A stretch of DNA of 64,000 nucleotides, taken from the NCBI GenBank assembly GCA_030762895.1, contig CM061064.1, forward strand, positions 238,419,086-238,483,085. Reading direction: 5' to 3'. A model generated the notes under the pieces. It made no database searches and had not been told where the DNA came from. It was given only the letters and a program-made list of their open reading frames with translations. The DNA is from Sophora flavescens (taxonomy: Eukaryota > Streptophyta > Magnoliopsida > Fabales > Fabaceae). This document shows positions 57,045 through 64,000 of this stretch, piece after piece. Each line of letters begins with the position of its first letter. The stretch's first letter is position 1. The translations under genes and the position numbers were made by a program.

Positions 57045-59015
57045 TTAGGAGAAGAGAGGGATACCTAGCTTGGGTTGCCTCCCAAGTAGCGCTTGTTTAA
57101 CGTCCCGATCCTGACTTATTAAGAAACATCCACCTGGATCCCATAGCCTGTGAAACAAGGGCCAAGAGACGCTCATCATGTGAGATCCTCCACCCGGATC
57201 CCATGGTTTATGAAGTGGCCCTCGCAGGAGCAATACGACTCTATCCATGATTCCACCAAGCCTGAGTGTGAAAACTCCATTGACCACTGTAATTATGAAC
57301 TCACTTCCTCTCGGGTCAAATGGTGTTTTCTCGAGGAAGTGTGCCAGACAAGTGGGAGGGTCTAACTTACCAATGTCCACACATGCATGTAAGCCAACAT
57401 AGTTATCCAATGCATTAATTTCAGGTTGCTTGGCAAGCATGGTGGAATCCTCTACCACTTTATCCGCATTTTGATCTTTACCCCCTTGCTCCAGTGCCTT
57501 GTCCTTTGCCAACTCCTCTTCCTTAGGTTTTTCTTCCTCATCATGTGGCTGTTCCGGGGCCATGTCACTTGTCAACTCCTCTTCCTTAGGCTGCTCTTCC
57601 TCAACATGTGGTTGTTCTTCCTCAACTTCCTGAGAACTAGTTGCATCCCTGTTAGGTTCCAACACCTTTCCGCTTCTAGTAGATATGACGTTGCATTGTC
57701 CCTTGGGGTTGTTCTCGATATTAGCTGGGAAAGTGCCTGGGAGACGCTCACTAAGTTGCTTTGCGAGCTGGGTCATCTGTGTCTCTAGATTGTGAATTTC
57801 CGCCCCTGTATGCGTTGCCCATTTGTCAATTGTCGCATTCACCTTCTCAAAAGCCAATTCCCAAGGTTGCCTTCCACCATCAGTTATTTGCAATTGGTTA
57901 GTCCCCGGTCGAGCCTGCTGAGTATTACACTGTTGAATTCCAATGTTCGGCCTTAGACCCTGCTGAGGTTGTTGCCAATTCTGCTGAGGAGGTTGTTGAC
58001 CGGATAGACCACCATTAGCATTACTCCTAGCGAAACCCGGATCGTCTCTCCTCATGTACCCCCTATTCTGATTCTGATTGTAGTCATTTTGTCTATTCCT
58101 CTGATAGTTATTCTGGGGCACAGTGTCATAAAAGTTGTGGCATGAGTCCACATGTTCCTGAGGGAAATTGAACTGGCAGCTCCGAGTGTCATGATCTCCA
58201 TTACAAATTTCACAACCCGGAGGCATTCCCTCGTGTATCGCACTAACTTTCTTGCTCTCTGACAAAGCCGCAACTTGCATCTTCAATGATTTGACTTGCT
58301 CTAGAATGGCTTCCATTGTTCCAGCACTGACTCCACTTGAGTTTTCCCTACCACGGTTGTAATCATTATATGACATCTTTTCCAATAGTGCCCATCCATC
58401 CTCAGCTGATAAATATGAGAAAGAACCGCCAGCTGCGGCATCACAGTTCATCTGATAGCGTCCCCTTAACCCATTAAAGAAATGTTGAACTTTAGAGACC
58501 GGGTCAAAGAACGCTGAGGGACATCTTCTCAATAACCCATTGTACCTCTCCCATGCTTCATTATACGTTTCATCTTCTGTCTGCCTGAAAGATGTAACGG
58601 CTATTCTTGCTTGTGCCGCTTTCTGAGGAGGAAAATATTTGGTTAGGAACTTACGTGCCATTTGCTCCCAAGTTACGATCGTTGTTCTGTCCAAGCTGTC
58701 TACCCAATCGCGAGCGACATCCCTAAGAGAAAGAGGGAAAAGCCGCAAGCGAAACTCATCCTGAGAGACTCCCCTGGTCTTCTGCAAGTCACAAGCTTCA
58801 AGGAAGCGAGTGATGTGTCTATGAGGGTCCTGTTTCCCACTCCCATCAAACTGATTCTCACGGATCTGGAATGTGACACATGCTTCCACTCTGAAGGAGT
58901 CTGTATTCAGGTTGCCTCTCACAATAGAAGAGTCACAATCTCCCAAGCTGGGTAGATCGCACTCGAAGAGAGGCTTGTAACGAGGAGGAGGAGAAGGAGG
59001 GTTTTCTTCAGCCAT
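57045..59015 (-). CDS. gag: E4 gag-like protein (656 aa, intact)
   Basis: Starts MAEENPPSPPPRYKPLFE. Residues about 50-210 are a retrotransposon gag capsid region (ENQFDGSGKQDPHRHITRFL, W..MARKFLTKYFPPQKAAQAR, AWERYNGLLRRCP). A zinc knuckle CEICNGDHDTRSC lies near residue 275. Gln/Asn-rich stretches follow (QQPPQQNWQQPQQG), then acidic repeats HVEEEQPKEEELTSDMAPEQ and a related copy. The end has the tail domain: YVGLHACVDIGKLDPPTCL, TPFDPRGSEFII, WDPGG twice, and DVKQALLGRQPKL. The long open frame without pol suggests a gag kept by a parasitic element that borrows enzymes. Confidence 0.85.
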   Translation of the reverse strand: MAEENPPSPPPRYKPLFECDLPSLGDCDSSIVRGNLNTDSFRVEACVTFQIRENQFDGSGKQDPHRHITRFLEACDLQKTRGVSQDEFRLRLFPLSLRDVARDWVDSLDRTTIVTWEQMARKFLTKYFPPQKAAQARIAVTSFRQTEDETYNEAWERYNGLLRRCPSAFFDPVSKVQHFFNGLRGRYQMNCDAAAGGSFSYLSAEDGWALLEKMSYNDYNRGRENSSGVSAGTMEAILEQVKSLKMQVAALSESKKVSAIHEGMPPGCEICNGDHDTRSCQFNFPQEHVDSCHNFYDTVPQNNYQRNRQNDYNQNQNRGYMRRDDPGFARSNANGGLSGQQPPQQNWQQPQQGLRPNIGIQQCNTQQARPGTNQLQITDGGRQPWELAFEKVNATIDKWATHTGAEIHNLETQMTQLAKQLSERLPGTFPANIENNPKGQCNVISTRSGKVLEPNRDATSSQEVEEEQPHVEEEQPKEEELTSDMAPEQPHDEEEKPKEEELAKDKALEQGGKDQNADKVVEDSTMLAKQPEINALDNYVGLHACVDIGKLDPPTCLAHFLEKTPFDPRGSEFIITVVNGVFTLRLGGIMDRVVLLLRGPLHKPWDPGGGSHMMSVSWPLFHRLWDPGGCFLISQDRDVKQALLGRQPKLGIPLFS

Positions 59016-59090
59016 GATCTCTATTTTAATTGCTTCCAGCCTCTTCCTTTCTCTAGCATTTTTTCTTAATTGCCTCTCGGTCCTGGTGAT

Positions 59091-60723
59091 TGATAAGCCT
59101 CTGGCTTATCTAGTTTTATGACTAGATGAACTAGGGTTTACGTGCCAATTTATTCGAGTTCACTCTCGTTTTCGCCCAAATTTGCCTTGTTTTGTTCCTA
59201 AGTTGGACTTTGACTCGTTTTGTGTCTTTGGTGTAGTTTTTAGGTTATTTTGAACAGAATTACGCTTTTGGGTGCTTTTGTTGTTTCAGGTTAAATAAGT
59301 GAAGCTCCGGGAGTCAAGGAAAGTCAAGAAGCAGTGGAAAAAGCACTTCTGGAGACACTCGCCCCGCGAGTGGACGCTCGCCTCGCGAGCCTGAAGAACA
59401 GATAAAACAGCAAGGTCATCAATTCTGTCTCGCCACGCGAGAATATGTTCGCCCCGCGAATCATGAAGACCTGCAAGACAGAGACCATCACGGCCAAGCC
59501 GTGATGAAGACCGCGCCCGTGACAGGTTAAGGTTTGAAGTCTCGCCCCGCGAGATTTGAAGACCCTGGAAGTCAGAGACCATCACGGCCCAGCCGTGATG
59601 AAAGTCACAGCCTAGAATTGAAGAATCGCCCCGCGAACACACTTTCGCCTCGCGAGAGTTCAAATTGAAAGCGCGCCAATTTTAATTCTCGCCTCGTGAA
59701 AGGCTGCTCGCCTCGCGAACGAGCGCAGATCAGGAATCCTATTTAAAGGTTGTTGCAGATCAGATTGGGGGATCCATCCATCTTTAGGAGGCTGTAGGGC
59801 TTTTGGAGGGCCGCGAATCCTAGTAGTTTTCCACTGTTTAGAGTAGCGTTTAGAGTAGTTTCTTTTCTCTTTGGAGCTGCGTCTCCCTTTTTCTTATGGA
59901 GATTATGTCCGATCGCTTGTCTATGAGCATGAGGAACTAATCCCATCGTCCGAGGGAACGATGAAGCCACCCATGGCAGTGTAGATCCGATATGATGTAT
60001 GTCTTTCTCCTTTAATTCAATTCTTGTTTTCCGATTCTGATTTGAATGTTTGATCATATGTTTTGCGTGATTAATCAGTTAAACGTGTTTGAGGCCTAAT
60101 GGCGATTCGCGTTTCAGAACTTGAATCGGGATCATAAATGTTTTCTAATTCTGATTTGATTGTGTTAATCATATGTGTTGCGTGATTGACTTGTTAACGT
60201 TGATGAGGCTTAGTCAGCGATTCACGTTTAGAACTTGAATTAGGATCATCGATCGAATATTGCACGAGAGTGAGTAGGAGATCGGTGCGACCTTATAGGG
60301 AACATGAATTAACAGAATTCGAGATTAGGATTATGAGACCTAGTAAGTAATTAATCCAATCGTCGAATACGTCCTAATGAGCACGAGAGTGGATTTAGGA
60401 GAATTTAGTTGTCCCGGTTGACATTGTAATTGAACTTAGGGAGGAATTCATCATCACTTGGGTGTACATATTGGGTAGGTGAATTTGTGACCTTGGACAT
60501 TTTAGTTTTCATATTTTTAGTTAATTATTTAATTAGATCTGTTAATTTAATTTCCATCCTATTCTCTCTCTCTCAACCACCTTCTGTAACTTGACCAAAC
60601 GTATCGGATTTCCCGCGGATTAGTCGAATTGGTAGCCCAATCCCTGAGTTCGACCTCGGTAATTACTTACCGTGTTATTTTTATTACTTGCGACGACCCG
60701 GTACACTTGCCGGAGTCACAACA
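59091..60723 (+). repeat. E5 5' LTR
   Basis: 1633 bp from TGATAAGCCTCTGGCTTATC to GGAGTCACAACA. Holds GC-rich TCGCCCCGCGAG/TCGCCTCGCGAG repeats (59360-59725) and two ATCACGGCC..GCCGTGATGA pairs (59484-59610). Confidence 0.9.
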
Positions 60724-60729
60724 AGTTTT

Positions 60730-60747
60730 TGGCGCCGTTGCCGGGGA
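60730..60747 (+). other. E5 primer-binding site (tRNA-Asp)
   Basis: TGGCGCCGTTGCCGGGGA, six bases after the LTR end, identical to E1 and E2. Confidence 0.9.
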
Positions 60748-60894
60748 TTGGCACAACCAATTTTTTCTGATTCTAGGGGAGTTTGATTATTTGGTTAAGT
60801 TATTTTTGTTCTTATTTTTATTTTTATTATTTTATTTTTATTTTCTACTATCTCTCTACTTATTTGATTCCACTTGGTCTTGCCTTGTTTTGTA

Positions 60895-62025
60895 TGCGAG
60901 GTACACGAAGGAATGCTTCCGGGTTGCGAGTATTGTGATGGGAACCATGACACTTGGAGTTGTCCGTTCTACTTCCCTCAAGTATATGTGGAACCATGGC
61001 ATAATGACAGCGTGCCCCAGAACAACTATCAGAGTCAGAATTAGTATTGGGGTGATATGAGTAGAGACCATCCGGATTTTGCTTGGAGTAATGCTGACGA
61101 TGGTCTAGCCTGGCAGCCACAACCTCAACAAAATTTGCAACAACAACCTCAACAGAGTTGGCAACCACAACCTTGGGAGTTGGCTCTTGAGAAGTTGAGT
61201 GCGACACTTGAGAAAGTGTCAATCAATACAAACGCAGCCATTGACAAGTTGGCAACTCATACAGGGATGGCACTTCAGAATCTAGAGATGCAGATTGCCC
61301 AGCTGTCAAAACAACTAAATGAGCCTCTCCTAGACACTCACCCAGGTGATACCGAGAACCACCCTAAGAACCTATGCGATGCCACAACAACTAGAAGCAG
61401 TGGGGTGTTGGGATATGACTGGGATGTAACTAGTTCTCAGGGAGTTGAGGAAGAACTACCACATGTTGAGGAAGAACAACAGGAGGAAAGGGAATTGGCA
61501 AGTGACATGGCCCCGGAACAACCACATGACGAGGAAGAGCAACCAGAGGAAGAGGAGTTGGCAAGGGACAAGGCACCGGAGCAAGGGGGTAGAGAACAAA
61601 ATGCAAATAAGGTGGGAGAGGAGTTCACCATGATTGCCAAGCAACCTGATTTTGATGCGTTAAATAAATATGTTGGCTTGCATGCATGTGTGGACACCGG
61701 TAAATTAGACCTTCCCACTTGTCTAGCACACTTCCTCGTGAAAACACCATTTGACCCGAGAGGAAGTGAATTCATAATAACAAAGGTCAATGGAGGTTTC
61801 ACACATTGGCTGGGTGGAGTTGATGATAAAGTCATATTGCTGCTACAATCTCCACTCCAATTACCATTTGATCCGGGTGGAAGACCTCACATGATGAGCA
61901 TCTCTTGGCCCCTATACCACAGACTATGTGATCCAGGTGGATGCTTCTTAATAAGTCAGGCTCGGGACGTTAAACAAGCGCTTCTTGGGAGGCAACCCAA
62001 GCTAGGTATCTCTCTCTTTTCCTAA
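60895..62025 (+). pseudogene. gag: E5 gag remnant
   Basis: The first recognisable part is the zinc knuckle GCEYCDGNHDTWSC (near 60924), so the whole capsid region present in E4 (about 265 residues) is deleted and the leader is joined straight to the knuckle. A TAG at 61042-61044 interrupts the frame; from 61057 it is open for 322 codons. It has Gln-rich repeats, acidic repeats (HVEEEQQEERELASDMAPEQ), and the tail domain (YVGLHACVDTGKLDLPTCL, TPFDPRGSEFII, DVKQALLGRQPKL). Clearly a deletion derivative of an E4-like gag. Confidence 0.8.
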
Positions 62026-63410
62026 CTTTTGTTTTGTTTTTGTGTTTGCTTTTTGTTTTGTTTTTGTTTGTCACTCTTGAATAATTTGAGAAGATCAAGA
62101 GTTGTTGTATGAATGTCGTGTCGGCAAGCTTGTTGGATGTTAATTGAATTTAGCATAGATTGATTGCATGAATTATTTGACCATTGATGATTTCCCCTAA
62201 GTTCTGAAATTAGAAAAGTTTATCCCCACTTAAAAATTGAAAATTGAACTTTGAGAATTTTGTTGTGATTACTTGATTTATGATAAGTTTGGGGTGAGGG
62301 GGGTGCACACACTAGGAATCGTATCTCGGTCAAACAATTTGCAAAATGTCCAGGTGAGGATTTGAGCCTCCAACTCTGTTTTTGAATGTGTGAATCACTG
62401 TTAAGTTGCACTTTCCCGAATTTGCTTGAATCTCTATATGGTTTGCATGTTTATGTGTGGCATCAAATGATTTAGGCAATTTTCTTTGAATTAACTACTT
62501 GGCCTAAAATGAACCATCCCTCATGCATGTTCCCTAGTTAGCCAAATTGAGCCCAATTGACCTATTGTTTCTTGATGACCCTACATTACGAGCCAAAATC
62601 TGAAAAACCATGTTAACCCAATCTTAGGATTAGGAGAGCATGGAAATGAGCAAGAGAAAGGTTGTGAGAAACTAAGTTTGGGGTGGCTACGAGGTGATAT
62701 GTCATATTGGGGTGAGAAAAAGAAAAATAAAGGTTGAAACCCAAGGCAAAAAAAAACAAAAATTCAAAATAAATTGCCAAAGGAAAAGGGGCAAAACAGA
62801 AGAAAAAAAAAAAGATGAGCAAGGAAAAAGGGCTGTAGTCACCCGAGACAAAAAGAAAAATGGAAAAAGGAATTTGAGTGGAAAATGTGTCAAATGCTCA
62901 TGCTATCTTAGTTCCTAGGGACTTAAGCCTAAATATCCTTCATTATCCTACCCTGAGCCAGGCCCCATTACAACCTTTAAAAGACCTTCTGATGTTGCAT
63001 ACATGTTTTCGTGGGAACTACTTTTGAGATGAAAATCAAATTCATGGGAAGTGCTCTTGATAAGTGAAATTGAGTGAAAAAGTTGAAAGCCTTGACGAAT
63101 TGAGCGAATGAGTGAAATTTTACATACCCTTGTGAGGAAGGCAATTGTTTGAGATAGGTGATCTTCCTTTGTGTGTATCTCTGATCCTCAACTTAGAGTA
63201 ATGATGGAATGAATGATGAGTTCTCAATGGTTTAAAGTAAATGAATGTGGGGATTACATTAATGTAGGGGGGAGATCATTGAAGAAAAACTGTTTTGATT
63301 GCATGAAATTTGTGTGAAATCGACTGATTCCTTTAGGCTTGCCAAGTCTTGAGTCATTTTTGAGTTTTAAGCTTGCTTGGGGACAAGCAAGGTTTAAGTT
63401 TGGGGTATTT
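62026..63410 (+). mobile_element. E5 3' non-coding tail
   Basis: Collinear with the E4 tail in inverted relation. A/G-rich block at 62715-62880 (complement of the T/C-rich tracts of the other elements) and the purine tract GGTTTAAGTTTGGGGTATTT just before the 3' LTR. Confidence 0.75.
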
Positions 63411-64000
63411 TGATAAGCCTCTGGCTTATCTAGTTTTATGACTAGATGAACTAGGGTTTACGTGCCAATTTATTCGAGTTCACTCTCGTTTTCGCCCAAA
63501 TTTGCCTTGTTTTGTTCCTAAGTTGGACTTTGACTCGTTTTGTGTCTTTGTGTAGTTTTTAGGTTATTTTGAATAGAATTACGCTTGTGGGTGCTTTTGT
63601 TGTTTCAGGTTAAATAAGTGAAGCTCCGGGAGTCAAGGAAAGTCAAGAAGTAGTGGAAAAAGCACTTCTGGAGACACTCGCCCCGCGAGCGGACGCTCGC
63701 CTCGCGAGCCTGAAGAACAGATAAAAAAGCAAGGTCATCAATTCTGTCTCGCCACGCGAGAATATGTTCGCCCCGCGAATCATGTAGACCTGCAAGACAG
63801 AGACCATCACGGCCAAGCCTTGATGAAGACCGCGCCCGTGATAGGTTAAGGTTTGAAGTCTCGCCCCGCGAGAAGAATCTCGCCCCGCGAGAGTTTGAAG
63901 ACCCTGGAAGTCAGAGACCATCACGGCCCAGCCGTGATGAAAGTCACAGCCTAGAATTGAAGACTCGCCCCGCGAACACACTTTCGCCTCGCGAGAGTTC
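63411..64000 (+). repeat. E5 3' LTR, left part
   Basis: Matches 59091-59680 with few changes. One difference is an extra TCGCCCCGCGAGA-type unit near 63875. Cut by the window end. Confidence 0.9.

Larger units (their letters stand above)
54132..59090 (-). mobile_element. E4: non-autonomous Athila-like element, 3' part
   Basis: 3' LTR 54132-55656, tail 55657-57044, gag-only reading frame 57045-59015, and 75 bp of leader, at which point E5 is inserted (59091). Its 5' LTR must lie beyond the window. It sits inside E3 pol; TCCTC (54127-54131) should recur beyond its far end. No pol sequence is present. Confidence 0.8.
59091..64000 (+). mobile_element. E5: non-autonomous Athila-like element (3' LTR cut by window end)
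   Basis: 5' LTR 59091-60723, primer-binding site 60730-60747, gag remnant 60895-62025, tail 62026-63410, 3' LTR from 63411. Inserted in E4 just upstream of its gag, in the opposite direction. The target duplication should be GTGAT (59086-59090) repeated after the 3' LTR, outside the window. The available LTR parts are nearly identical (59091-59680 against 63411-64000), indicating a recent insertion. Confidence 0.9.

Overview
The window looks like repeat-rich nuclear DNA of a flowering plant, probably a eudicot. Almost everything readable is transposable-element sequence: Ty3/gypsy elements of Athila type primed by tRNA-Asp, Ty3/gypsy chromovirus pieces, Ty1/copia pieces, a CACTA transposon, a large solo-LTR candidate and small retroposons. 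The only host-gene material is broken: a U-box E3 ligase pseudogene of the LIN/CERBERUS-like family, and gene scraps carried by the CACTA element. I saw no bacterial features, tRNA or rRNA genes, or CRISPR. The species cannot be named from the sequence alone.

Layout, left part. 1-888 is the 3' part of a gypsy LTR. 894-1465 (-) and 19617-20097 (-) are the middle and N-terminal pieces of the LIN-like pseudogene. Between them sits a decayed copia element (LTR 1682-1849, gag-pol 13285-17404). It is itself interrupted by an Athila-like element, E1 (1988-13226, target duplication CTTGG), and followed by a truncated reverse gypsy gag/LTR (17410-19246). Upstream of the pseudogene start are a 13-bp retroposon scar and a possible Mutator-like element (20643-25722) that contains a 4.2-kb solo-LTR candidate (20812-25054, target duplication TTAAT).

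Centre. 27854-29705 (-) is the 5' part of the same gypsy LTR family as 1-888. The LIN-like gene resumes at 29706-31619, now on the + strand, with recognisable U-box exons. A copia 3' fragment, a three-unit 481-485 bp tandem repeat, and an LTR fragment split by a complete non-autonomous Athila-like element E2 (34397-39975, -, target duplication GTCAT) follow. Another gypsy LTR (40551-42439 and 47111-47510) is split by a 4.67-kb CACTA element (42440-47110, target duplication TTT) that carries fragments of anthranilate synthase alpha and of a TBC/RabGAP gene.

Right part. A gypsy integrase fragment (47511-48217) is followed by three nested Athila-like elements. E3 (-, intact pol ORF 50943-54131) is interrupted by E4 (-, gag only), which is interrupted by E5 (+, gag remnant, 59091 to beyond the window end).

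The most striking result is structural. The two LTR pieces at 1-888 and 27854-29705 are the two halves of one LTR insertion. Their outer flanks, GGATG (889-893) and CATCC (29706-29710), are the two copies of one target duplication in inverted relation. Turning the roughly 27-kb segment between them around rebuilds both the LTR and the exon order of the LIN-like gene, so the gene was first hit by an LTR element and then split by an inversion. A second theme is a set of GC-rich palindromic minisatellites and conserved hairpins shared by LTRs and 3' tails of otherwise different Athila-like elements, one of which marks a rearrangement inside E1.
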